64,000 nt of DNA. It comes from CAZEQJ01 sp964514385. Its GTDB lineage: Bacteria; Bacteroidota; Bacteroidia; Cytophagales; Cyclobacteriaceae. The notes under the pieces were generated by a model. It was not told the DNA's origin. It saw only the letters and a program-made list of their open reading frames with translations, and made no database searches. Positions 18,136-26,967 of the stretch are shown here, in pieces. The position numbers were made by a program, and so were the translations under genes. The DNA is taken from the NCBI GenBank assembly GCA_964514385.1, contig CAZEQJ010000004.1:1-64000 (forward strand). The letters are read 5' to 3'. Each line of letters starts with the position of its first letter. The stretch's first letter is position 1.

Positions 18136-19900
18136 AGGAAAGGTTACCGGCATTATTTCCAATCTGCTTACCATTGAGGCAGATGGTCCGGTTATGCAAA
18201 ATGAAATCTGTCTGGTGGCAGCTGCACGACCTCTCAAAGCGGAAGTCATCAGGGTTCACCACGGCATGGCATCAGCACAGTTGTTTGAATCAAGCACATC
18301 CATTAAAATCGGTACAGAAGTCACGTTTACGGGCAAGATGCTGGAAGTGGAGCTTGGTCCGGGTATCCTGTCCCGGAAATATGACGGACTACAGAACGAT
18401 CTTGAAAAAATGAGCGGTACATTCATTGAGCTTGGTGAGATGACCGCACCCCTTGATCATGATGCAGTGTATACTTTTGAGCCGCTAGCTCAAAAAGGAG
18501 ACCACGTTGAAGCTGCAGATTGGCTTGGCGAGGTGATGGAAATCAATATCCTGCACCGTATCATGGTTCCCTTTGTAATGCGTGGCCGTTTTGAAATAGA
18601 TTGGATTGCTGACAAAGGTGATTATACCATTGACACCTGCATTGCGAAGCTGAAATCCGAAGAGGGAGAAATACATGAGGTGACCATGGTGCAGAAGTGG
18701 CCTGTAAAACTGCCCGTAACCAGATACCGTGAGAAAGAAAGGCCGGGTAAAATATTTCAGACCGGCATGCGTGTGATCGACACCCTCAACCCAATTACGG
18801 AAGGGGGTACAGGTTATATCCCAGGTCCTTTTGGCACAGGCAAGACGGTGCTGCAGCATACTATTGCAAAAAACAGTGAAGCAGAAGTACTCATCGTTGT
18901 AGCATGCGGCGAACGGGCCAATGAGGTAGTGGAAATCTTTACCGAGTTTCCCAACCTGAAAGACCCGTATACCGGAAGAAACCTGGACGAAAAGACAGTG
19001 ATCATATGCAATACTTCCAATATGCCGGTGGCAGCACGTGAAGCGTCAGTATATGTGGGGATGACACTCGCCGAATACTACCGTGCCATGGGGCATAAGG
19101 CCCTGATTCTCGCCGATTCGACATCACGCTGGGCTCAGGCACTTCGTGAAATGTCAAATCGCATGGAAGAGCTGCCCGGACAGGATGCTTTTCCTGTGGA
19201 GCTGCCGGCCACCATTGCCAACTTCTACAGCCGAGCCGGCCGTGTAAGGCTGAATAATGATCAATATGGTTCGGTAACCTTTATTGGTACGATATCGCCC
19301 GCAGGAGGTAACTTCAAGGAGCCGGTGACAGAGTCGACCAGCAAGGTAGCACGTTGTTTTTACGCATTATCCCAAAAGAGGGCCGACTCAAAACGCTATC
19401 CGGCTATCGATCCGTTGGCATCGTACTCCAAATACCTGGACTATGACGAATTTATCACCTATGCCAAAGAGAATATCCGCGATGGATGGACAGACGATAT
19501 CCGCCGCCTGAAGGATATACTGCGTATCGGGCTTGAAGCAAGAGACCAGATCAATATTCTGGGTGATGATGCTGTGCCGGTAGACTATCATGTCCAGTTT
19601 TGGAAAAGTGAACTTATCGACTTCAGCCTGATCCAGCAGGACTCTTTTGATGAGATAGATATGAATACGCCGATGGAGCGTCAGAAGTACATGCTGGCGC
19701 TGGTGCTGGAGGTATGTCACAGCCACTTCCATTTCGAAGAGTTTCAGGAGGTGATTGATTATTTTAAAAACCTGATCAACCTTTTCCGCCAGATGAATTA
19801 TTCACCTTTTGAGTCTGATGCGTTTAAGCGGTACGAAAAGCAGATCAGGGAAGAGGTACAAAAGAAAACTGAAAGCCATGAAAGCCAGAGCGTTTCATAA
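18128..19900 (+). CDS. ntpA: V-type ATP synthase catalytic subunit A
   Basis: The 590-residue protein is of normal length for the catalytic subunit. It has the A-specific non-homologous insert region (about 90-180) and the P-loop GPFGTGKT near residue 235, followed by the ACGERANEV motif with the catalytic Glu region, and LILADSTSRWAQALREMS. It hydrolyses or synthesises ATP at the A/B interface on the cytoplasmic side. The gene overlaps its neighbours on both sides. It lacks the Ser of the more common GSGKT P-loop, with Thr in its place; this is a mild variant and should not affect activity. Confidence 0.97.
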   Translation: MTKGKVTGIISNLLTIEADGPVMQNEICLVAAARPLKAEVIRVHHGMASAQLFESSTSIKIGTEVTFTGKMLEVELGPGILSRKYDGLQNDLEKMSGTFIELGEMTAPLDHDAVYTFEPLAQKGDHVEAADWLGEVMEINILHRIMVPFVMRGRFEIDWIADKGDYTIDTCIAKLKSEEGEIHEVTMVQKWPVKLPVTRYREKERPGKIFQTGMRVIDTLNPITEGGTGYIPGPFGTGKTVLQHTIAKNSEAEVLIVVACGERANEVVEIFTEFPNLKDPYTGRNLDEKTVIICNTSNMPVAAREASVYVGMTLAEYYRAMGHKALILADSTSRWAQALREMSNRMEELPGQDAFPVELPATIANFYSRAGRVRLNNDQYGSVTFIGTISPAGGNFKEPVTESTSKVARCFYALSQKRADSKRYPAIDPLASYSKYLDYDEFITYAKENIRDGWTDDIRRLKDILRIGLEARDQINILGDDAVPVDYHVQFWKSELIDFSLIQQDSFDEIDMNTPMERQKYMLALVLEVCHSHFHFEEFQEVIDYFKNLINLFRQMNYSPFESDAFKRYEKQIREEVQKKTESHESQSVS

Positions 19901-21203
19901 AGTATATTCCGACATAAAAAGGATCACGAAAGCCACCTGTACGGTACAGGCCTCAGGAGTGCGATATGGTGAGCTGGCCTGGGTAGATGAGCGTCCTGCT
20001 CAGGTAATTTCCATTGATAGCGAGGAAGTCACGTTACAGGTCTTTGGAGGTACAGACGGTGTAAGATCATCTTCCGAGGTGGTATTCACGGGGAATGCCC
20101 CGACGCTAAAAGTCGGAGAACTCATGGCGGGCCGTATACTGAACGCACTGGGGCAACCTCTTGACGGAGGGCCCGCTTTAAAAGGCGAAGAACGCATAAT
20201 TAATGGGCCTGCCGTAAATCCGGTAAGGCGTGCCAAACCATCTACATTGCTGGCTACAGGCGTAGCAGGGATTGATCTTAACAACACCCTGGTAACCGGA
20301 CAGAAAATACCCTTTTTTGCTGACCCGGATCAACCGTATAACCAGGTGATGGCTGACGTAGCCCTCCGGGCACAGGCAGATAAAATAATTCTGGGCGGTA
20401 TGGGCCTCTCCAATGATGATTTTATTTTTTTCAAAAACACATTTTCACAGGCCGGCATTCTCGATAAAATTGTAGCCTTTATCAATACTTCAGAAGATGC
20501 ACCTCTGGAACGTCTGCTCATACCCGACATGGCATGTACTGCTGCAGAATACTTTGCCAATGACATGCAGCAAAAAGTATTGGTATTGCTCACCGATATG
20601 ACATTATATGCTGATGCACTTGCTATTGTGGCAAATAAAATGGATCAGATTCCTTCCAAGGACAGCATGCCGGGCTCTCTGTACAGTGACCTGGCCAGCA
20701 TTTATGAGAAGGCGGTACAATTTGAGCATGGCGGCTCCATCACCATTATTGCAGTTACCACACTCAATGACGGAGATATCACACACTCCATTCCCGATAA
20801 TACCGGTTACATCACTGAGGGTCAGCTTTATCTCAAACATGAAACCGAAATCGGTAAAGTGATCGTCGACCCATTCAGAAGTTTGTCACGGCTGAAGCAG
20901 AACGTTATCGGCACAAAAACCCGTGAAGATCATCCCCAGGTGATGAACGCCCTGATCCGCTTATATGCTGATGCTATGGAGGCACGTACTAAAAAGGAAA
21001 ACGGGTTTGACCTCAACGATTATGATAAACGTTGTATGGCCTTTGCCCGGGAGTATGCCGAACAACTGCTGGATGTTACCATCAATATCCCCATCGACGA
21101 AATGCTGGACCGTGGCTGGAAACTGATGAAGCGACATTTCGAAAAATTCGAATTGGGCATAAAAGAAGAGCTTGTTGAGAAGTACTGGGACAAAGCAGAA
21201 TAA
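19878..21203 (+). CDS. ntpB: V-type ATP synthase regulatory subunit B
   Basis: The 441-residue protein is the non-catalytic B subunit, with no canonical P-loop and the typical GQKIPFFADPDQPYNQ and LTDMTLYADAL segments. ATG at 19878 (MKARAFHKVYSDI) is chosen over upstream in-frame starts because it matches the family N-terminus; it overlaps the A gene by 23 bases. B alternates with A in the hexamer and contributes to the nucleotide sites. Confidence 0.95.
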   Translation: MKARAFHKVYSDIKRITKATCTVQASGVRYGELAWVDERPAQVISIDSEEVTLQVFGGTDGVRSSSEVVFTGNAPTLKVGELMAGRILNALGQPLDGGPALKGEERIINGPAVNPVRRAKPSTLLATGVAGIDLNNTLVTGQKIPFFADPDQPYNQVMADVALRAQADKIILGGMGLSNDDFIFFKNTFSQAGILDKIVAFINTSEDAPLERLLIPDMACTAAEYFANDMQQKVLVLLTDMTLYADALAIVANKMDQIPSKDSMPGSLYSDLASIYEKAVQFEHGGSITIIAVTTLNDGDITHSIPDNTGYITEGQLYLKHETEIGKVIVDPFRSLSRLKQNVIGTKTREDHPQVMNALIRLYADAMEARTKKENGFDLNDYDKRCMAFAREYAEQLLDVTINIPIDEMLDRGWKLMKRHFEKFELGIKEELVEKYWDKAE

Positions 21204-21206
21204 GCA

Positions 21207-21806
21207 ATGGCGATGAAGTTTCAATATAACAAGAACACCATTCAGGAGCTAAACAAGCAGTTAGCCATACGGGAGAAAGCTTTGCCTATATTGCAGAATA
21301 AGGAAACGGCCCTAAGGAAAGAAATAAAAAACAGACAAAAGCGACTGGAAGAGGTGACCACGATGCTACAGGACCTCCATCATGAAATCACGCAGCAGCC
21401 GGATATATGGGATGAAATACCAGATGGCATGATTGAGGTAACCGGTCTGGAGATCACACAGGAAAAAGTAGTGGGTGTCAAGATCGCTTCTTTGCGTGAG
21501 GTCAGGGTATCTGTTCAGCAACAGGACTGGAGGTTCAGTCCGGCGTGGTTTCCACTCGGTGTTACCTTGCTCAGGCAGGCGCTTGAGTTACGCATGGAGA
21601 AGAATCTTATAGAAAAGCAGCTGGAAATACTGGATGATGCCAGAAAGAAAACAACGCAGAAGGTAAACCTTTATGAAAAGATACAAATACCTGAAATGAA
21701 TGAGGCCATCCGGAAAATAAAACGCTTCCTTGAGGATAAGGAAAATATCGCTAAAGCCGGTCAGAAAATTATGAAGAAAAAGCAGGAAAACAGAAAGGCT
21801 GCATGA
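21207..21806 (+). CDS. ntpD: V-type ATP synthase subunit D
   Basis: The 199-residue, almost entirely helical protein with long N- and C-terminal coiled coils is the central shaft subunit D. The start MKFQYNKNTIQELNKQL is family-like; translation may begin at 21207 or at 21213. Subunit F, which normally binds D, is not encoded in the cluster. The end overlaps the subunit I gene by four bases. Confidence 0.9.
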   Translation: MAMKFQYNKNTIQELNKQLAIREKALPILQNKETALRKEIKNRQKRLEEVTTMLQDLHHEITQQPDIWDEIPDGMIEVTGLEITQEKVVGVKIASLREVRVSVQQQDWRFSPAWFPLGVTLLRQALELRMEKNLIEKQLEILDDARKKTTQKVNLYEKIQIPEMNEAIRKIKRFLEDKENIAKAGQKIMKKKQENRKAA

Positions 21807-23614
21807 AAAAATCTTTCAGACATATCACCCTTATGTCAACCCCTTCGCAAAAGGAGTCCCTGACTACAGCGATGCAGGAAGCGGGCATATTTCATCTCGA
21901 GGTAAGAAGCAAGGAGCATACGGGTGACGATGATCTGAAGGCAAACATAAGATTGCTAAAGCAATCTATAGAGCTGATAAAAGATTATGCGCCTGCGAGT
22001 GGAATTGATACTTCCGATCCCCTGGCACTGGCGCAGAGAACAAAAGAGCTGGTCGCATTACGTGACAAGGCGCGCCAAAAACATGAGCATCTGCTTAAAA
22101 AGAGAGAGTATTTACTTCAATGGGGAGATTTTGATCGTACCAAATTTGATGCGCTCATAGAGCGCGGCCTCTATGCTTATCTGGGCCAGGCGACCGAAGA
22201 GGTATGGGAAAACCTGAACTTTAAGGAAATGTACCACACAGTTGTGGGCAGGGAAGGAAAAACCGTATTCTTTGTTGTCCTGAACGATGAAGAGCCCCTG
22301 ATAGGTACTGATATTATACCATTACCCGGCCGTAGCCCATCGGTACTGTTGGAAGAGGCTTCTGAGCTTGAGAAGCAGATAAAGCAATATGAACAAGAGC
22401 TATCCTTCATAGCCTATCACCTCCCTCTGATGGAATCTACGCTTTACAAGCTTCAGGATGACTATGACCTTGAAATGGTAAAGGACAACTTCACCAGCCT
22501 TGCGGAGGACCAGATCATGACCATTACAGGCTGGTATCCTGCCGACAGGGCACAGGACGTGGAGCAGTTTCTTCAACAAAACCGTCCGGCAAGCCTCATA
22601 CGGGACCCCAGGCCGGGAGAAGACATCCCGGTACAGCTCGATAATCCGTTTTATATCCGCCTTTTTGAACCTATTACAAGGATATTTGAGCTTCCCAATT
22701 ATCATGAGTTGGACCTCACACCCCTCATCGCCGTTTTCTATCCAATACTCTTTGCGTATTGTCTGGGTGATGCCGGCTACGGATTTCTGATGCTGGCAGG
22801 ATCCGTTGCCGGTGCTTACACATTTCTCAGGGAGCAACGCTCGGTCGCTGTTCTGGGCATGGTACTAGGTGCTGTCACCCTGGTGATGGGACTCATCAAA
22901 TCCGGTAGCTTGTTCGGTATTACCCTGATACCGGAGAGCTCCTCACCGCTGATCCAATACCTCTCCGGCTTTGTGATCATAAAAGACGATAGCGACTTTA
23001 TCTTTAATGCCTTTAATGTTGCCCTCATGATCGGTGTATTGCAGATCATTACAGGTAATCTCATATCAATTTACAACCACGGAAAATATAAGGGATGGCA
23101 GCATATGCTTTTTCCAACAGGTAAGCTGCTTATCATCTCATCGCTGATCTGGATATTCCTGGCCGATATGCAAAAGCTTGAAGCCCTTCAGGTCGGAGGT
23201 ATTTTGCGGCAGGGGATGTTATATACCGGTCTGGCGCTGGTAATATTTTTCCACCAGCTTGGGGTGCCGGTTTACAAGCGTGCTGTTAATGCTTTTATGC
23301 CACTATTTTTCATATTCACCGGTATTTTGGGTGATATTTTATCCTATGTAAGACTTTTTGCTCTGGGACTGGCATCTTCGATATTGGGGTTGGTGGTCAA
23401 TCAGATCGGAGGTCAGATTATGGAAGGAGGGATATTATCCCTAGTGCTGGGCATCGTATTTTTGATATTTGGTCATTCACTTAACCTGGCTATTGCAGCA
23501 CTTGGATCGTTTGTCCATCCATTGCGCCTCACGTTTGTGGAATTTTACAGTAATGTGGGGTTTACCGGCAAGGGCATTGAATATAAACCGTTTAGTAAGA
23601 CAATAAAACAATAA
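21803..23614 (+). CDS. ntpI: V-type ATP synthase subunit I (a-type stator)
   Basis: The 603-residue protein has a cytoplasmic N-terminal half with coiled coils (about 1-290) that contacts the peripheral stalk, and a membrane half with about seven to eight transmembrane helices (300-595). The essential arginine that faces the K ring is Arg517 in GDILSYVRLFALGLASS. Ion half-channels form between this subunit and the K ring. It is followed by the K gene after two bases. Confidence 0.95.
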   Translation: MKKSFRHITLMSTPSQKESLTTAMQEAGIFHLEVRSKEHTGDDDLKANIRLLKQSIELIKDYAPASGIDTSDPLALAQRTKELVALRDKARQKHEHLLKKREYLLQWGDFDRTKFDALIERGLYAYLGQATEEVWENLNFKEMYHTVVGREGKTVFFVVLNDEEPLIGTDIIPLPGRSPSVLLEEASELEKQIKQYEQELSFIAYHLPLMESTLYKLQDDYDLEMVKDNFTSLAEDQIMTITGWYPADRAQDVEQFLQQNRPASLIRDPRPGEDIPVQLDNPFYIRLFEPITRIFELPNYHELDLTPLIAVFYPILFAYCLGDAGYGFLMLAGSVAGAYTFLREQRSVAVLGMVLGAVTLVMGLIKSGSLFGITLIPESSSPLIQYLSGFVIIKDDSDFIFNAFNVALMIGVLQIITGNLISIYNHGKYKGWQHMLFPTGKLLIISSLIWIFLADMQKLEALQVGGILRQGMLYTGLALVIFFHQLGVPVYKRAVNAFMPLFFIFTGILGDILSYVRLFALGLASSILGLVVNQIGGQIMEGGILSLVLGIVFLIFGHSLNLAIAALGSFVHPLRLTFVEFYSNVGFTGKGIEYKPFSKTIKQ

Positions 23615-23616
23615 CT

Positions 23617-24072
23617 ATGGAAGCAACACCTTTAACTTTAGCCTTTATCGGCATTGGACTGTTGGTAGGATTATCCGGCACCGGAAGTGCCATCGGAACA
23701 GCTACGGCAGCCATGTCATCTGTGGGAGCACTCAAAAAGCGTCCGGATGCATTTGGCTCCTTTATTATACTTAGTGCACTTCCCGGGACACAGGGCCTTT
23801 ATGGGTTTGCCGGCTTTTTCATACTTCAGGATATGGTGACGCCGGACATTACGCTGTTGCAGGGGGCAGGAATTCTGGGAGGCGGCCTGGCGCTTGGTAT
23901 TGCCGGTCTTTTTTCGGGCATGTATCAGGGCAAAGTATGTGCCAGCTCAGTTGATAGTATTGGCTCCGGAAATGATATTTTCGGCCGTGCCATGATTATG
24001 GCGGTTTTTCCTGAACTCTATGCAATTATTGCGTTTGCTTCGCTATTTTTGATACGAGGCATATTGATATGA
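23617..24072 (+). CDS. ntpK: V-type ATP synthase subunit K (proteolipid ring), with Na+-type ligands
   Basis: The 151-residue protein has four transmembrane helices (two hairpins). The ion-binding carboxylate is Glu133 (FPELYA). Residues Leu55, Thr58, Gln59 (ALPGTQGLYGF) and Gln104 (MYQGKV) correspond to Leu61, Thr64, Gln65 and Gln110 of Enterococcus hirae NtpK, which with Glu139 hold Na+. All five are kept, so Na+ coupling is likely, although H+ use cannot be excluded by sequence. One carboxylate per four helices is the usual design of ATP-driven pumps. The stop overlaps the next USP gene by four bases. Confidence 0.95.
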   Translation: MEATPLTLAFIGIGLLVGLSGTGSAIGTATAAMSSVGALKKRPDAFGSFIILSALPGTQGLYGFAGFFILQDMVTPDITLLQGAGILGGGLALGIAGLFSGMYQGKVCASSVDSIGSGNDIFGRAMIMAVFPELYAIIAFASLFLIRGILI

Positions 24073-24986
24073 AAGGTAAGCAGGTATACAAGGTAGCGAT
24101 GGTCGGTCTGGATATGACCGCAATGGATGATATTGTACTGGGATATCTTCCATTTTTATGCAAGGCGCTTCCGATAGATAAAATCATATTTATTCATATC
24201 GCTGGCGGTCTGGACCTCCCCAAAGATGTAATAAAAAAATACCCCGACCTTGTGGCGCCGGTAGATGATACCATTAAAAATGAGATAAGGCAGAAAGTAG
24301 ACGCGGTTGAAGGCTTCAATGTAGAGTATGAAATCATGGTGCGGGAAGGCAATCCCACCAGAATGGTTATGCGTAGCGCCAAAATCAAAAATGCTGACCT
24401 GATCGTGATGGGGCGTAAACAGAAACTTGAAGGCTCCGGACTGCTGGCTAATCACCTCGTCCGTAAAAGCCCCTGTTCCATCATGCTGATCACCGAAAAT
24501 GTAAAGCCCCGCCTTGAAAACATACTGATACCTGTTGACTTTTCATCACATTCAGCGCTTACTGCCAGCCTGGCGTTCGAAATCGGTGAGCGATCCGGAG
24601 CCACCCTTCATTTTGCGCATGTCTATCACGTACCCATGGGATACCATAAAACCGGTAAATCCTTTGATGACTTCGCTGACATCATGAAATCACACGCCGC
24701 AAAAGATTATCAACGGTTTTGTAACAAATACAATTTCAAAAAAGACTGCGATTGCCAGTACTTGCTGGCAGGAGATAGATCCATACCCCACCTTATCTAC
24801 GACCATGCCAGTAAAACCAACACAGATCTTATTGTCATTGGCTCACGTGGCCGTACACGAAGTTCCGTATTTTTGCTTGGGTCTGTTGTAGAGAAGTTAG
24901 TATTTAAAGACTCTGATATACCTGTATTGGTCGTCAAGCGTAAGGGTGAGAATATGGGGTTTTATGAAGCATTAATGAAGATCTAG
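24069..24986 (+). CDS. universal stress protein, tandem UspA domains
   Basis: The 305-residue protein has two UspA domains (about 1-148 and 152-295). The second keeps the full nucleotide-binding motif G-2x-G-9x-G-S (GSRGRTRSSVFLLGS); the first has a partial one (GRKQKLEGSGLLAN). It overlaps the K gene by four bases and closes the operon. Its stop codon is one base from that of the convergent tspO gene. Together with the USP at 15920 it brackets the V-ATPase genes. Confidence 0.9.
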   Translation: MKGKQVYKVAMVGLDMTAMDDIVLGYLPFLCKALPIDKIIFIHIAGGLDLPKDVIKKYPDLVAPVDDTIKNEIRQKVDAVEGFNVEYEIMVREGNPTRMVMRSAKIKNADLIVMGRKQKLEGSGLLANHLVRKSPCSIMLITENVKPRLENILIPVDFSSHSALTASLAFEIGERSGATLHFAHVYHVPMGYHKTGKSFDDFADIMKSHAAKDYQRFCNKYNFKKDCDCQYLLAGDRSIPHLIYDHASKTNTDLIVIGSRGRTRSSVFLLGSVVEKLVFKDSDIPVLVVKRKGENMGFYEALMKI

Positions 24987-24987
24987 A

Positions 24988-25446
24988 TCAGTTATTCCAT
25001 AGGATGTACCCGTTAAGGGATGTGGCAATGATCAGCCATAGAAAGTAGGGCAAAACGAGCAGTGAATAATATTTTTGCTGAGGCCAGAAAAACACAAGAA
25101 AGCTGCCTACTACTACGGTCAGAGCGGTAATCACGACCAGCGCCAGCGTAGTTTGACGGTAATAAAAAAATACCGGGTTCCACATGATATTCAATATCCA
25201 TTGGATAATGAATAAACCAATCAGCAGGCGTTGCCCGGATACATTTTTAATGGCTGTATCCATGTACAAAGAAAAGCAGATCATTATGGTCGTCCAGGCA
25301 GCACCAAATACCCAGCCCGGAGGAGTCCAGGGTGCTTTATTAAGTCCCTGATACCAGTCTGAAGATACACCCGGACCGGTGAAATAGCTACCCAGTGCAA
25401 GTGCACCAAAATTCAAAATCAGGAATAGTATCAGCCGAATGATCAT
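24988..25446 (-). CDS. tspO: TspO/MBR family membrane protein
   Basis: The 152-residue protein has five transmembrane helices and the family motif with many tryptophans (DWYQGLNKAPWTPPGW and FGAAWTTIM, then WNPVFFYYR). Bacterial TspO proteins bind porphyrins and are linked to stress, haem and light responses. Length fits. It is transcribed toward the USP gene with essentially no gap, so each transcript must run into, or stop at the edge of, the other. Confidence 0.93.
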   Translation of the reverse strand: MIIRLILFLILNFGALALGSYFTGPGVSSDWYQGLNKAPWTPPGWVFGAAWTTIMICFSLYMDTAIKNVSGQRLLIGLFIIQWILNIMWNPVFFYYRQTTLALVVITALTVVVGSFLVFFWPQQKYYSLLVLPYFLWLIIATSLNGYILWNN

Positions 25447-25616
25447 ATTGATATAACGTATTTAATTGAATTAGTTTTTTCAGTATCCATGAGGTAGACA
25501 ACAAATAGTTTGTATTTTGCAATTGTCACTGTAATATCACAGTGTAAGGATTGGAAGGAAAAGTCATATATCCGGGGGTTAATATTGATTAACTATGCCT
25601 ATGGAAAAGATGACGT
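25447..25616. promoter_or_regulatory. divergent promoter region with a short inverted repeat
   Basis: This 170-base space must hold the promoters of tspO (minus) and the histidine kinase (plus). CACTGT (25527-25532) and ACAGTG (25539-25544) form a perfect six-base inverted repeat with a six-base spacer, the size of a typical dimeric operator. The binding protein is unknown. Confidence 0.3.
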
Positions 25617-26924
25617 ATGCAGCAACTAATTAACCAGATTGTTGGCTCTTCCGAAGTGTATCCGTTGTATAAGCGCATTCTGCATGTGTCGCTTATTTCT
25701 TCCTCCCTTATCCCTTTACTAGTCATACTGGAAGTATATGGGATTCAGGTATATCCTGAAAATGTAATCCCCTTGGTATTTATATTTCCCTTGATTTTCA
25801 TTGTCCTGTATGGGTTAAGTAAAAAATATCCGCACAAACACTGGATGTCCTATGCCTACATCGTGACCAACTGCAGCATTGTGATCATTGACTGGATGCT
25901 CGTAGGGCAATTATCCGGTGTATCGCCAATACTTATTATTTCCATTGGCTTTATCATTCCTTTTATCATTCCTTACCGTGAGATATACCTGGGAAATCTG
26001 TTGTTTGCCGCTTTTCTCGTCATCCTTACTAGTATATCGATCGTAATGATGGAAGATTATACAGCAAAAGGTATAAAAGATATTGTCATAATACAGACAG
26101 TATTTGAGACAATCCTTGTCGCAGGGTTTGTGATGCTGGTAGGGAATATCATTGTACATGCCAGCTATCAAGACAACCTTAAGATCTTACGATTGAATCA
26201 GGAGGCTAAAATCAGAAATGCTGCACTGGAGCAGATCAATCAGAATAAGGATAAATTTCTCCACATTATTGCGCATGACCTGCGCGGCCCCATGGGCACG
26301 ATCAACAGCACCAATGACCTGTTGTTAAAGCAGTTTGACAACCTCAGCGAAGCAGAACGTGAGAAACTGCTCTTAGCCTTGTCAGAAATGAGCAGCAACA
26401 CGTTCGCGCTGCTGGAAAACCTGCTGGAATGGTCGACGACGGAACAGGGTATGTACAAGCCGGATATACAAAAACTCGATATCCGAAACGTGGTGATGGA
26501 TGCAGTAAAATATATGACGCCATTATATGAAAAAAAGGAGGTCCAACTCATCCATCAGGTAGAATCTGTAGTTGTGTATACTGATCATCAGGCGCTGATG
26601 ACTATTTTACGTAATCTGCTGAGTAATGCGCTGAAGTTTACGCCTTCCGGTAAGCATGTCAGCATATCCGCTATGAAATCGGGACAGGAGATTATGGTCA
26701 AAATAGCCGATGAAGGTATCGGGATGAGCAGCGACCAGGTCAATAGCCTTTTTGACCCTGATAAAATCAAATCACGCCTTGGCACGGATAATGAAAAAGG
26801 AACAGGCCTTGGCCTTCAGCTATGTTATCAGCTGGCCCGTGAATTAAACGCAGATATCCGGGTATCATCCAAAGAAAAGAAGGGAACTACTTTTACGGTC
26901 ATCATACCGGTAAACTGGAAATAG
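25617..26924 (+). CDS. membrane sensor histidine kinase (orphan)
   Basis: The 435-residue protein has about six transmembrane helices in residues 20-190, a short helical linker, a HisKA domain with the phospho-acceptor His in HIIAHDLRGPMG (near residue 220), and a HATPase domain (N box NLLSNALKFTP, G boxes DEGIGMS and GTGLGLQL). There is no extracytoplasmic domain of note, so it probably senses a membrane or intramembrane signal. No response regulator gene is adjacent, so its partner is elsewhere. ATG at 25617 is the first codon consistent with the membrane domain. Confidence 0.88.
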   Translation: MQQLINQIVGSSEVYPLYKRILHVSLISSSLIPLLVILEVYGIQVYPENVIPLVFIFPLIFIVLYGLSKKYPHKHWMSYAYIVTNCSIVIIDWMLVGQLSGVSPILIISIGFIIPFIIPYREIYLGNLLFAAFLVILTSISIVMMEDYTAKGIKDIVIIQTVFETILVAGFVMLVGNIIVHASYQDNLKILRLNQEAKIRNAALEQINQNKDKFLHIIAHDLRGPMGTINSTNDLLLKQFDNLSEAEREKLLLALSEMSSNTFALLENLLEWSTTEQGMYKPDIQKLDIRNVVMDAVKYMTPLYEKKEVQLIHQVESVVVYTDHQALMTILRNLLSNALKFTPSGKHVSISAMKSGQEIMVKIADEGIGMSSDQVNSLFDPDKIKSRLGTDNEKGTGLGLQLCYQLARELNADIRVSSKEKKGTTFTVIIPVNWK

Positions 26925-26926
26925 AT

Positions 26927-26952
26927 GATCCGGCGCTGTACAGCGCCGGATC
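26927..26952. terminator. perfect 26-base palindrome between convergent genes (bidirectional terminator)
   Basis: GATCCGGCGCTG-TA-CAGCGCCGGATC is fully self-complementary with 12-base GC-rich arms. It starts two bases after the histidine kinase stop codon, with the TonB receptor stop codon 16 bases beyond its other end. T-rich tails are weak, so it may stall polymerase from both sides or act as an RNA 3' stabiliser. Confidence 0.65.
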
Positions 26953-26967
26953 CTCATTTGCGATACT

